A DNA stretch of 64,000 bases, taken from NCBI RefSeq assembly GCF_000730165.1, contig NZ_CP022113.1:186001-250000 (forward strand), read 5' to 3'. The translations under genes were made by a program, and so were the position numbers. The DNA is from Nitrospirillum viridazoti CBAmc. Lineage in GTDB: Bacteria > Pseudomonadota > Alphaproteobacteria > Azospirillales > Azospirillaceae. The notes below the pieces were generated by a model that was not told where the DNA came from, made no database searches, and was given only the letters and a program-made list of their open reading frames with translations. Below, piece after piece: positions 54,322 through 62,427 of this stretch (within the stretch, counting starts at the first letter, position 1; each line of letters begins with the position of its first letter).

Positions 54322-54347
54322 GCCGCCGGGCACAGGACATAGGTAAA
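54322..54347 (-). other. Candidate transfer origin (oriT) nick region
   Basis: Read on the minus strand the site is TTTACCTATGTCCTG-TGCCCGGCGG. It resembles the IncP-type nic region (ACCTATCCTG/CCCGGC) with short insertions. It lies about 140 bases upstream of the MobC-like gene, the normal place for oriT in MOBP mobilisation units, and a matching relaxase follows. The call rests on a remembered consensus and position. Confidence 0.4.
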
Positions 54348-54483
54348 TGATCAAAAAATTCTTGGCCGCCATTCCACCACCTCACCCATATGCTGATGAC
54401 GTGGACGCGACGCGCGTCCCTATCGTTTGGTTGGCCCGCTCTGGCCCGACGGTCGGCACAGTGATGGAAGGCTGAGAAGGATC

Positions 54484-54846
54484 ATGGCACGCCCCCTAAA
54501 AAGTCCCAATGCCCTGCGTAAGAAGATCACCGTTTGGCTCTCAGCGGATGAACGGTTAATCGTTCAGGTCCGAGCTGCGGCGGCTGGAATTCCGCTCGGG
54601 GACTTCATTCGGCGGGCGGCGATGTCCCGGCACCTGAGAGAAGTCCCACCCATTGAGAATATTCGTATGTATCAGGCTCTTCTTAGGCTGACCATGAGCC
54701 TCAATCAGATAGGATACCAAGTCCGCGAGACAGGTGACCTCGACCGGGAAGGGCTAAAACAACTTCTGACAGGGCACCAATCACTGCTGTGTGAGGTCCG
54801 CACTGCACTACTTGGCGGCGGCCCGGGAAGAGGCTTGGATGATTGA
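54484..54846 (+). CDS. mobC: MobC-like mobilisation accessory protein
   Basis: A 120-residue protein of the plasmid mobilisation relaxosome type. It has a ribbon-helix-helix-like N-terminus (KKITVWLSADERLIVQVRAAAAGIPLGDFIRRAAM) and a helical MobC-like tail (RLTMSLNQIGYQVRETGDLD). Such proteins bind oriT and help the relaxase to nick. GAAGG precedes the ATG. Its stop overlaps the relaxase start by 8 bases, so the pair is translationally coupled. The codon use is less GC-rich than in the flanking genes. Confidence 0.82.
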   Translation: MARPLKSPNALRKKITVWLSADERLIVQVRAAAAGIPLGDFIRRAAMSRHLREVPPIENIRMYQALLRLTMSLNQIGYQVRETGDLDREGLKQLLTGHQSLLCEVRTALLGGGPGRGLDD

Positions 54847-55759
54847 GAAAATCACCAAGGGCACCAGCATGCGTGGCCTTCTGGATTACCTGATGGGAGA
54901 GTTTGATCATACCGGCCGACCGCGCGGCAGGGTAGCTATTGTCGGTGGGTCTATTGTGAGTACTGATGTTCGCGCAATGGCTGCCGAATATCACGCGCTT
55001 AATCAACTTCGGCTTAGCCTTGGCAAGAGCGTTGCGCATTGTAGCCTTAGTGTTCCAAGGGGCAGTGTTGATCAATCGATGGCATGGAGCGAGCGTCGGT
55101 TAACTGACGGTGAGTGGGCGGAGATTGGATGTCACTGGGCAATGGGTATGAATTTCCAGGCATTTACAATTTTCCGGCACGACGGCCCTGATGATGACCA
55201 CATTCATGTGGCCGCCAGTAGGGTCAATCCTGATGGTTCAGTCGTCCCAGATGGTTGGGACTATTTGCGCGGTGAGCGTTTTGTCCGGGAAATTGAGCGC
55301 AAGTATGATCTACGATGGGTTCGGTCTTCCCATTTATTGGAACCTGAGAACGCTTTGCTTCAATTACCTACGGTCAATCGCGGTGACATTGAGAAAGCCC
55401 GAAAAAAGGGACGTCTCCACCGCCTGGAGATCGCTGCGGCCGTGAAGCAGGCCTTGGATCGCGGCGCGACTACATTTACAGATTTTGTCCACTTTTTGTG
55501 GCAGAAAGATATCGAAGTCCGTGTCAGGCTTTCTCCCGATCATCTTGGTTTAAATGGGCTATCATTTGCGTTGGAAGGTGTGGCCGTGCAAGGTCGTCAT
55601 CTCGGTCGGGGTTTCAGCGCTAACAACTTGGTGAAGAGAGGGCTAAGCTACGACCTCTCGCGAGATTACGAGGTGATCATCGCCTGTTTCAATCGCACTG
55701 CCGAGGTGGCCGAGGGGAACAAATCAAGGAGGCCAATGGATGGCCTGGAATTTGAATAA
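54839..55759 (+). CDS. Relaxase / mobilisation nuclease (MOBP, MobA/VirD2-like)
   Basis: A 306-residue relaxase. The metal-binding His motif of relaxases is visible as FRHDGPDDDHIHVAASRV (motif III, about residues 111-128), preceded by the conserved HCSLSVPRG strand. The N-terminal catalytic Tyr is probably one in MRGLLDYLMG (Tyr16). The protein is shorter than plasmid MobA proteins and has no primase or helicase domain, so it is a minimal relaxase. With MobC and a candidate oriT it could be mobilised in trans by a conjugative element. It is AT-richer than its surroundings; no integrase is present nearby. Confidence 0.82.
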   Translation: MIEKITKGTSMRGLLDYLMGEFDHTGRPRGRVAIVGGSIVSTDVRAMAAEYHALNQLRLSLGKSVAHCSLSVPRGSVDQSMAWSERRLTDGEWAEIGCHWAMGMNFQAFTIFRHDGPDDDHIHVAASRVNPDGSVVPDGWDYLRGERFVREIERKYDLRWVRSSHLLEPENALLQLPTVNRGDIEKARKKGRLHRLEIAAAVKQALDRGATTFTDFVHFLWQKDIEVRVRLSPDHLGLNGLSFALEGVAVQGRHLGRGFSANNLVKRGLSYDLSRDYEVIIACFNRTAEVAEGNKSRRPMDGLEFE

Positions 55760-55913
55760 TTGACGGGTCGAAATAAAGGAAAAGCATGGCCTATTTTGAT
55801 GTAGTCCGTGCGGTATTGCGAAAGGTCGGGACTAGAAATGCCCTATATTTCTTGTGATTTGACCTCAGTGGCGTTTAATTATTGACAATTTGTGTTTTAA
55901 TTGTTGCTGGGGC

Positions 55914-56900
55914 ATGCTCTTGCACTATCTTAATGTTGCGATCGCCGCCACGGGCATCTATCTGCCGCAAGCTGTAGAGCCATCTGAAACGTTCGATATC
56001 GAGTGGGGATTGCGGCGGGGTACAACCGCGCGGGCAAGTGGCGTGAACCGGCGGTACTGCGCGGGAGTGGAGGAAACGGCGTCAATGATGGCGGCTGCAG
56101 CTATCGGAATGGCGACCGATGGGCTTCCAACAGGACTAGATTCCGTTGATCGGCTTATAGTCGCGTCCATTATGTCCGAACAGCCGATACCAACCACAGC
56201 GGCACTGACAGCCGCGCGGCTGTCTCTTGGAAGGCCAGTCGCCGCCTACGACATCAATGCCTCGTGCCTGGGTTTCCTCCAAGCCGTCGAGGGAGCGGCC
56301 ATGGCCATTGCCACCGGTCAGTCGCATGGCGCTGCCGTTGTCGCCACTGATCTTGCAAGGCTGGGGTTGGATCGTACTGACCGTACGACGGCGCCCCTTT
56401 TTGGTGACGGGGCCGCCGCAGCGATTCTTACCCCATCCGACGGCGCGTCCGCCATTTTGGCGATTGCCCTCGAAACCCATCCCATTGGGGGTGACCTGTG
56501 TGAAATCCGCGCTGGCGGTTCACGCTTCAATCCGCTCCTGCCGCCACCATCGCTGCGTGACTATCTGTTCCGTATGGATGGCGTTGGGCTGGTGCGGTTG
56601 GCCATGACGCATCTGCCGGGTTTCATCGAGCGCGTGCTGAGCCAAGCAGGGGTGGGGATACGGGACATCGCTTGTGTCATCCCGCACCAAGCCAGCCGGC
56701 AGGGCCTCAAATTCCTACGGAACTGGCTGGGGCCAGACGGTCCGCCCATGGTCGATATCCTGGCAACCCAGGTCAGCGCCTCCCTGCCTACGGCACTGCA
56801 TGAGGCCGTAACAAGCCGACTGTTGCGGCGCGGCCAATTGGGATTGATGGTTGGCACGGCCGCGGGCTTCGGCATGGGCGCCATGGTGTTCCGGTTTTGA
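55914..56900 (+). CDS. KAS III-like (FabH-type) ketoacyl synthase with a C-H-T triad
   Basis: A 328-residue thiolase-fold protein of the 3-oxoacyl-ACP synthase III family. The nucleophile is Cys118 (YDINASCLGF) and the His is His258 (VIPHQASRQG). At the position of the usual Asn (GNTSAASIP) it reads ATQVSASLP, so Thr285 replaces Asn. Loss of the Asn could disfavour malonyl decarboxylation and fit an acyl-transfer role, as in CerJ-type KAS III enzymes, which use Asp there. It is the first gene of the second biosynthetic locus. Its stop abuts the MBL gene, suggesting coupling. Confidence 0.87.
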   Translation: MLLHYLNVAIAATGIYLPQAVEPSETFDIEWGLRRGTTARASGVNRRYCAGVEETASMMAAAAIGMATDGLPTGLDSVDRLIVASIMSEQPIPTTAALTAARLSLGRPVAAYDINASCLGFLQAVEGAAMAIATGQSHGAAVVATDLARLGLDRTDRTTAPLFGDGAAAAILTPSDGASAILAIALETHPIGGDLCEIRAGGSRFNPLLPPPSLRDYLFRMDGVGLVRLAMTHLPGFIERVLSQAGVGIRDIACVIPHQASRQGLKFLRNWLGPDGPPMVDILATQVSASLPTALHEAVTSRLLRRGQLGLMVGTAAGFGMGAMVFRF

Positions 56901-56902
56901 TC

Positions 56903-57736
56903 ATGCGGGTGCATGTCGATCTGATGGAAGTGGGAAGCTGCCGGCATCCGGCCTGCATGGTAACGGGCCGAGCGAGCCTGGCGGTCGCGCGGTTTCCCGC
57001 GTTGGTGGCCTGCATCATCCACCCCGTGGAGGGCGTGTTCCTGTTCGACACGGGTTACGGTGAGGGGCTGTCCCGGTCGCGCGATCCAGTCGCGCGCGCT
57101 TACCGGCGCCTGCTTCCCTATCGTCTGACGGCGGGCGAAGCCTGCTGCCATCAGTTGGCGGCGGCTGGCATTGATAGGGGTGACGTCCGCGGCATCATCT
57201 TGTCACATCTACATCCGGACCATGCTGGCGGGTTGGTGGATTTCCCGGGTGCCGCTGTCTTCACCTCTGCCGAGGTACTGAGCGGCATGCGGACCGGCAG
57301 CTGGCGTTGCCGGGCGCGTCTGGGCCTGATCAGCGACCTATTTCCCATTAGCCTGGAAGGGCGGACACGTACGGTCGAATCCTGCCGGTCGGCGTCCCGG
57401 TCGCTGGCAGGCCTTCCGACGGGTGCGGACCTGTTGGGCGACGGCAGTCTGATCGCAATCCCGCTGCCAGGCCACGCGCCCGGTCATATCGGTCTGCTGC
57501 TGACGGCGCAGAACGGGAGGGAGGTGCTGCTGGCGGCCGATGCTGCTTGGCTGTCGGTCTGTATCCGTGAGCGGCTGGAGCCGATGGCGCCGGCCAGGGC
57601 TTTCGTCGCCGACTATCCGGCCTATCGCCGCACGCTCCACGCCCTGCACGATCTGTCGCTGCTGCAGCCGGACCTTTGCATCGTGCCGTCCCATTGCGGG
57701 GAGGCTATCGCAGCCTTACGCCATGAACTTTGCTGA
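56903..57736 (+). CDS. Metallo-beta-lactamase-fold hydrolase
   Basis: A 277-residue MBL-fold protein with the di-zinc motif SHLHPDHAGG (His102, His104, Asp106, His107), a further His in GHAPGH and an Asp in AADAAW. A final VPSHCG His completes the site. The overall plan is close to N-acyl-homoserine lactonases and related esterases. ATG at 56903 is used; a TTG two codons upstream overlaps the KAS III stop. Its 3' end overlaps the adenylating-enzyme gene by 14 bases. Within the cluster it may act as a lactonase or thioesterase, which is an inference. Confidence 0.88.
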   Translation: MRVHVDLMEVGSCRHPACMVTGRASLAVARFPALVACIIHPVEGVFLFDTGYGEGLSRSRDPVARAYRRLLPYRLTAGEACCHQLAAAGIDRGDVRGIILSHLHPDHAGGLVDFPGAAVFTSAEVLSGMRTGSWRCRARLGLISDLFPISLEGRTRTVESCRSASRSLAGLPTGADLLGDGSLIAIPLPGHAPGHIGLLLTAQNGREVLLAADAAWLSVCIRERLEPMAPARAFVADYPAYRRTLHALHDLSLLQPDLCIVPSHCGEAIAALRHELC

Positions 57737-58970
57737 TGTCGCTACGGCGTTTCTTCGCGCCAAACTGCTAGAACGCTGTCCGGCCCTATTGGCGCGTGCC
57801 GAACGGGGGTTGCCGGAATTTGTCGCCCGGCCGGTGATCGGTCAGGAAGACTATCGCGCCGATTTTGCTCGTCACAACGCTCTTGCACTTGGCCTGCATC
57901 AGGCCCGCGCCTTGGCGCAGCTGGAAGCGGAGGGTGGCGATACCGGCCATCGCGGTCTTAGCTTCGGTTTGTCCACTGGCACAACAGGTGAGCCGGGCGT
58001 CTTCATCACCAGCGAACGCGACCGCGCGCGATGGCTGGGCAGTTTCCTGGCTCGTGTGCTGCCGCCAGCGCTGTTGCTGCGCGGCCGGGCCGCTATCCTG
58101 CTGTGCCACGACAGCCAGCTCTATCACCAGACTGGCGGGCGGACGACCCATATTTCGCTGTCGCTGGGGGCCGAGGGGTGCGCCAGGGCGCTTGAGGAAG
58201 CCCGGCCGGGTATTGTGGTCGGGCCGCCGTCCGCATTGCGACGCATCGTGGAGGCCGGCGGCTTTCGCCGTCGGTTTCCAGTAGGGCTGGTGGTCACCGG
58301 TGGTGAACCCCTGTGGCCCGACGATGCGGCCCTGCTCGCCGATGCCTTCGCCGCCCCCGTCCGCCAAGTCTATCAGGCGGCGGAGGGGTTTTTCGCGGCC
58401 GCCTGTTCATATGGTAGGCTGCATTTCAACACCGACTTGGTGCGGGTGGAACGATCGCCGATCGAAGGCGCACCAGACAGGTTTGTGCCGATCATCACTG
58501 ATCTGGTCCGTGACGGGCCACAGCGGATGGTGCGGTACCGCACAGACGATGTCGCGATGGAGGCATCCGGCCCTTGCCCCTGTGGATCGGCGCTGCCTTC
58601 GGTGGCCGGTATCGAGGGGCGGTTGGCCGATTACCCGATAGATCCACAGGACCGGTTGCTGCTCCCGCAGGACATCAACGCCGTCCTGTCGCCGGCTTTG
58701 GCCGGGTCCTGGTTTCGCGTCACGCAGACGGACAGGGGAATACTCGCCCTTGAACTGCCCCATGCCGTGCCTGGCCCGCAAGCGGCCCGCGCGATGCGTC
58801 TGCTGTACGAGCTCTCGGGAATGGCGGTGACACGCCGGACGCTGCCATCCCTCCCATTGACAGCAAAGTTCCGCCGTACCCTGCGCCTGTCACCACCGGG
58901 TACTGCCCCCCTGCTTTCCCGCCTTCAGCCACCCGTCATGCTGTCCACGACCTCAAGAAACGCCGCGTGA
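57723..58970 (+). CDS. PaaK-like (F390 synthetase-type) adenylating enzyme
   Basis: A 415-residue ANL-superfamily protein of the PaaK/CoF-synthetase type. The phosphate loop is FGLSTGTTGEPGVF (about residues 83-96). VYQAAEGFFAA lies at the A5 position. The MVRYRTDDVAM strand is typical of A7, and a GPCPCGSALPSV segment resembles the Cys-containing insert of PaaK enzymes. It should adenylate a carboxylic acid, perhaps one released or made by the KAS III/MBL pair. It overlaps the MBL gene at its start, and its last 46 bases overlap the convergent glycosyltransferase gene. Confidence 0.85.
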   Translation: MNFADVATAFLRAKLLERCPALLARAERGLPEFVARPVIGQEDYRADFARHNALALGLHQARALAQLEAEGGDTGHRGLSFGLSTGTTGEPGVFITSERDRARWLGSFLARVLPPALLLRGRAAILLCHDSQLYHQTGGRTTHISLSLGAEGCARALEEARPGIVVGPPSALRRIVEAGGFRRRFPVGLVVTGGEPLWPDDAALLADAFAAPVRQVYQAAEGFFAAACSYGRLHFNTDLVRVERSPIEGAPDRFVPIITDLVRDGPQRMVRYRTDDVAMEASGPCPCGSALPSVAGIEGRLADYPIDPQDRLLLPQDINAVLSPALAGSWFRVTQTDRGILALELPHAVPGPQAARAMRLLYELSGMAVTRRTLPSLPLTAKFRRTLRLSPPGTAPLLSRLQPPVMLSTTSRNAA

Positions 58971-60181
58971 GGATCATAGCCTGCCGCGGCGGCCGCCAGG
59001 GCCGACAAGCCGGGGCAGGTATCCGGCGCCATGATCCCATCCAGGGCCGCCAGCATTTCAGGGCTGCGCAAGCGCCGGACCCGTAGGCCCGCACCCTTGG
59101 CGACGATGCGGGCCGCATAGTCGAACTGGTCGTAATCGTGGGGCACGACGATGGCGGGCCGCCCCAGGGAAATCGCTGCATAAGAAATGCCGGCTCCGCC
59201 GTGGTGGATGACGGCGTCAAAACAACCGAGGTGCGTCCGATACGACAGGAAAGGCACCATCACCGCATTGCGGGCCAAATAGATCGCTGCTTCGTCCATC
59301 CTCTCCGGATGGCCCAGTGTGGCGACGAAATGCAGATCCGGCCGCTGTGCGGCGAACCACGCCATGTCCGCGGCCAAAGTCTTTTTAGCCCATGGCAGGT
59401 GGGTTCCGAGACTGACCAGCACGTTCGGCCGGCCGCTGGCCAGAGGCGGTGCCGGTGACTCCACCTCGGGGTTGGCGAACACAGGCCCGATCATTTGAAA
59501 GTGGAGAGGCCAGTCACGGTTGAACTCCAGTTCTGTCAGGCCAAAGCCCAGGATGGACCGGGGTGAATAGCAAGCCTCGGTACCATCCTCGCGATAGACA
59601 CCGCTTCCCAATGCCGACAGAAGGTCGGATACGGCGAGGGCCATTCCACGCTTCGCCATGCGAGTGAGTATTCGCCCCGCAGCGTCGCGCAGGCGATGGC
59701 CAAGTCCGGAACCCTCCGTCCACCCTCCCATGTAGCAGGGAACGCCGCGCCGGTTTTCGATGGTGAACGGGGTAGCGATCGTCGTGATCCAACCGATCCC
59801 CAGCGCCTGTGCTGCGAGGCCGGCGGAGACGGCGACGGAGTCCGCTACAACCAGATCTGGCGGTGCCACCCGCCATAGTGCCAGTAACTGATCGCGTGCA
59901 GCCACGGCCACTTCAAGGCTGGCCCGCAACTGTTTCAGCAAGCGCAGTGGGTTGCCGCCAACAGCGCGATTCGTATCGACAATCCGCTCCAGGGAGACGC
60001 CAGACAAGCAGGGCAGTGCCGATGCCGTCAAGCCGGAAGCTGTGACGCTTGGCAGCTTGGCGGCACCCGTTATGACCTCGACCCGGTACCCCGCCGCCTG
60101 CGCTGCCATGGCCAGTTCCAGAAGGGGGTAGAGATGGCCCGCGAAGGGCGGGGCTACGAAGACGATGCGCGGCCGGGTCAT
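58925..60181 (-). CDS. GT1-family glycosyltransferase (MGT/UGT-like)
   Basis: A 418-residue GT-B enzyme of the macrolide/UDP-glucuronosyl-transferase type. The N-terminal acceptor domain begins MTRPRIVFVAPPFAGHLYPLL. The C-terminal donor domain has VLVSLGTHL and the signature AVIHHGGAGISYAAISLGRPAIVVPHDYDQFDYA (read in parts). Such enzymes glycosylate small hydrophobic acceptors, including lipids and polyketides. The start is the Met before IVFVAPP and overlaps the alpha/beta hydrolase stop (ATGA). It is the last gene of the leftward operon, downstream of the insertion element. Confidence 0.9.
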   Translation of the reverse strand: MTRPRIVFVAPPFAGHLYPLLELAMAAQAAGYRVEVITGAAKLPSVTASGLTASALPCLSGVSLERIVDTNRAVGGNPLRLLKQLRASLEVAVAARDQLLALWRVAPPDLVVADSVAVSAGLAAQALGIGWITTIATPFTIENRRGVPCYMGGWTEGSGLGHRLRDAAGRILTRMAKRGMALAVSDLLSALGSGVYREDGTEACYSPRSILGFGLTELEFNRDWPLHFQMIGPVFANPEVESPAPPLASGRPNVLVSLGTHLPWAKKTLAADMAWFAAQRPDLHFVATLGHPERMDEAAIYLARNAVMVPFLSYRTHLGCFDAVIHHGGAGISYAAISLGRPAIVVPHDYDQFDYAARIVAKGAGLRVRRLRSPEMLAALDGIMAPDTCPGLSALAAAAAGYDPHAAFLEVVDSMTGG

Positions 60182-60813
60182 CGGTTCGCTTTCTCCAGGA
60201 AGGCGCGGGTCATGGCCATGGCATCCCGGTTCCGATAATAGTCCAGATGGCCGCAATCGGGGTTGGCATGCACTACGCCGCGCCACAGGTGCCGGCTCCA
60301 CCCATCCCGACGGCCCTGCAGTACGAGCAGGCCAGAAAGCCGGTCTACAGGGGGCGAGCGGCCGGCTGGACCCAATGCGGCCACATGGATTTCAGGCCCC
60401 AGTGGTAGGCGCGGCAAGACGGTCGCCAGCAGGTCGATGCCGCAACTTCCTGTAACCAGAAACAGTCGTTCGTGCGTCCGATCCAGCAACATGCCGATGA
60501 CCGCGGCCAGTGCGGCCTGATAGGCCGCGTCGCTGCGGGCCCACAGCCATTGCTGGGCGTTGCGCAGGCTGGCGACCACGAGCGGCGGCGGCGGGGCGGG
60601 CACGGTGAATTGCCGGTGCCAAGGGAATCCGGCCTGCACGACCTCCACCCCGGCCGAAGCCACCGCCGCGAGGAAATCATGCTTGTCGGCGGGGAGCAGG
60701 CTGGACCGGAAGCAACTCTGTCCCGTCAACAGGCAAAGCCGGCGCGCCACCCGTGGCAACAGGAACCCTTCCTCGGGCAGCCCGGCTAGGTGCCGGCGAT
60801 AGGCGTCAACCAT
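60178..60813 (-). CDS. Small alpha/beta-hydrolase-like protein
   Basis: A 211-residue protein with an alpha/beta-hydrolase core but a reduced N-terminus. The probable elbow is LFLVTGSCGIDLL, with Ser flanked by Gly and Cys. A probable acid lies in LVLQGRRDGWS and the His in PDCGHLDYY. It could be an acyl hydrolase or thioesterase. The ATG overlaps the stop of the interrupted glycosyltransferase (8 bases), and its own stop overlaps the GT1 start, so it is firmly inside the leftward operon. Polar effects of the upstream insertion may reduce its expression. Confidence 0.7.
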   Translation of the reverse strand: MVDAYRRHLAGLPEEGFLLPRVARRLCLLTGQSCFRSSLLPADKHDFLAAVASAGVEVVQAGFPWHRQFTVPAPPPPLVVASLRNAQQWLWARSDAAYQAALAAVIGMLLDRTHERLFLVTGSCGIDLLATVLPRLPLGPEIHVAALGPAGRSPPVDRLSGLLVLQGRRDGWSRHLWRGVVHANPDCGHLDYYRNRDAMAMTRAFLEKANR

Positions 60814-61099
60814 CGGTAATCCGCTTGCCGCTTAGCACCATGCGGCGGCCGCGCCACCGGATGTGGCTGCTTCTGAAGCCGCCTGCCATCGCGTGCAGTG
60901 GCATCAGCAATTCACCGGCTACGTCGAACGGCAGGTCGGCCAAGGGACCACCGCCGCGCAGCCTCCTCGCCGCCACCGCCTTTGTTCCCAACAGAAGCAG
61001 CGCCGCCAGCATGGCACCCGGACCGATCATGACCCCAGTTAGCAATAGCGGCAACGCCAAGATCCCCGGCAACAGCACCAGGACAAGCAGGGGGACGGA
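60806..61099 (-). pseudogene. 3' part of the ceramide-glucosyltransferase-like gene cut by the IS
   Basis: The last 97 codons of a membrane glycosyltransferase. They encode two hydrophobic segments (VPLLVLVLLPGILALPLLLTG and MLAALLLLGTKAVA) and a polar tail. On its own it could start at an ATG inside the insertion element end (61114), giving a 102-residue membrane peptide with no catalytic residues. Joining it to the 5' part at one copy of the target duplication restores MENF-SVPLLV in frame and a 381-residue protein. See the entry for the 5' part. Confidence 0.85.
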
Positions 61100-61107
61100 A
61101 AAATTTT
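61100..61107. repeat. Target-site duplication, left copy (AAAATTTT)
   Basis: This 8-bp AT-rich sequence directly abuts the left end of the ISL3 element and is identical to 62428-62435. Eight-base AT-rich duplications are typical of ISL3-family insertions. Confidence 0.93.
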
Positions 61108-62427
61108 GGTTCATCGCGGAACCCCGGGGAATGCGGCTCTGATTTTGAGGAAGAAGTAGGCGTCATCGCGATAGCCGTAGGCCATGCGCTTGATGACCTT
61201 GATGCGATTGTTGATGCCTTCGAGGATGCTGGTGTTGAGTGGCCATGCGGCGCTGGCGACGATGCCTTGGAGGTAGACGGCCAATTTTCCGGCGAAGCGG
61301 ACCAGCGGGTCGATGCCACTGGCAATGGCCTTGTCGAACCAGGCCTGCCAAGCGGTGCGGGCGGCCTGGGTAGAAGGCTGGCGCCATAGCTGCTTGAGTT
61401 CATCTTTCATGACATAGACGGTCATGAGCGCCTGATTGGCAGCGAGCAGTTCATCCAGATGCACGCCGTCCTGGACGCGTTTCAGGTTTTCCCGGTTGCG
61501 CAGCAGCAGCCACCGGGCAGTCTTGATCACCTTGCGGGCTTTCTTGTCGTCGCGCAGCCGGTTGGCTTCGTCGACCCGGACGCGGTCGATGACGTCATGG
61601 CCGTATTTGGCGACGACGTGGAACAGATCGTAGACGATCTCGGCTTGTGGACAACGCGCACGCACCTCATTGGCGTAGGCGGCGTTCATGTCCATGGCCA
61701 CGGCCTTGATGCAGCGGCAGCCTTCCTCCCCCAACAGGTCGAAGAAGGGACGGATGCCTTCGCGCGAACGCTCGCGGCCAACCCATAACACCCGCCGGGT
61801 GTGGGGCTCGATTACCACCGTGGCATAGCGGTGGCCGCGCTGGATGGCGAACTCATCCATCGCCAACACGCTGATCCCGCTGAGGTCTACCGGATCGAGG
61901 GATCGTTGCAACGCACGTTTGTCGATCTCCTTGACCGTGTGCCAGTCCAGCCCGAAGAACGCGGCCACCTGCTTCACCGGAAGGGCACGGCAGAGGCGGA
62001 CCACGCTCTCCGCCAAACGCCGGGTCACCCGGGCATGGCGCTCCAGCCAATCCAGTCGTTCCAGCCGAGGGCCGCACTGCCCGCACAGAACACGCCGGCG
62101 CGGCACCGATATCCACGTCGCCGCATCCAGGATCGGAAGGTCCCGGACAACTCGCATCTCAATGTCGTGAACACGCTCGCTCGCCTGGCCACAACCGTCG
62201 CAGATCATCGGCGAACAGGACGGTCGGCCAAGATATATCCAAACCGCCGGCTGCTCACCCGCGCGGCGTTCCACTGTCTCAATCCGGTAGCCTTCCCACC
62301 CAACGAGACATGACGTAGCTTCTCTATCGGGCAACGGCGCACCCCCTGGCAGTCTGTGATGTTTGGCGACTACCAGTCTGTCAGAACGCGCCGTTGTCCG
62401 CCTCTACCCGCTAATCCGCGATGAACC
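61108..62427 (-). mobile_element. Complete ISL3-family insertion sequence, 1,320 bp
   Basis: The ends are perfect 13-bp terminal inverted repeats GGTTCATCGCGGA, with weaker pairing beyond. It is flanked by 8-bp duplications AAAATTTT. It carries one transposase gene whose stop lies three bases from the left end. It is inserted in, and has the same orientation as, a glycosyltransferase gene. Intact ends and gene suggest a recent and possibly still active insertion. Confidence 0.95.
61111..62334 (-). CDS. ISL3-family transposase
   Basis: A 407-residue transposase. The N-terminal zinc ribbon (ICDGCGQ...VLCGQCG) is followed by a helix-turn-helix region (ALPVKQVAAFFGLDWHTVKEID). The DDE catalytic core has Asp in VLAMDEFA, Asp in AVAMDMNAAY and Glu in SILEGINNRIK. 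Length and order are typical of ISL3 transposases. The stop codon falls within the terminal repeat. No frameshift or premature stop is present, so the enzyme should be functional. Confidence 0.95.
   Translation of the reverse strand: MPDREATSCLVGWEGYRIETVERRAGEQPAVWIYLGRPSCSPMICDGCGQASERVHDIEMRVVRDLPILDAATWISVPRRRVLCGQCGPRLERLDWLERHARVTRRLAESVVRLCRALPVKQVAAFFGLDWHTVKEIDKRALQRSLDPVDLSGISVLAMDEFAIQRGHRYATVVIEPHTRRVLWVGRERSREGIRPFFDLLGEEGCRCIKAVAMDMNAAYANEVRARCPQAEIVYDLFHVVAKYGHDVIDRVRVDEANRLRDDKKARKVIKTARWLLLRNRENLKRVQDGVHLDELLAANQALMTVYVMKDELKQLWRQPSTQAARTAWQAWFDKAIASGIDPLVRFAGKLAVYLQGIVASAAWPLNTSILEGINNRIKVIKRMAYGYRDDAYFFLKIRAAFPGVPR

Noticed and set aside
55882-55887. TTGACA as a -35 box for the KAS III gene.
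   Set aside because: It lies only 27 bases before the start codon, so a matching -10 would fall at the ATG; no suitable -10 is present.
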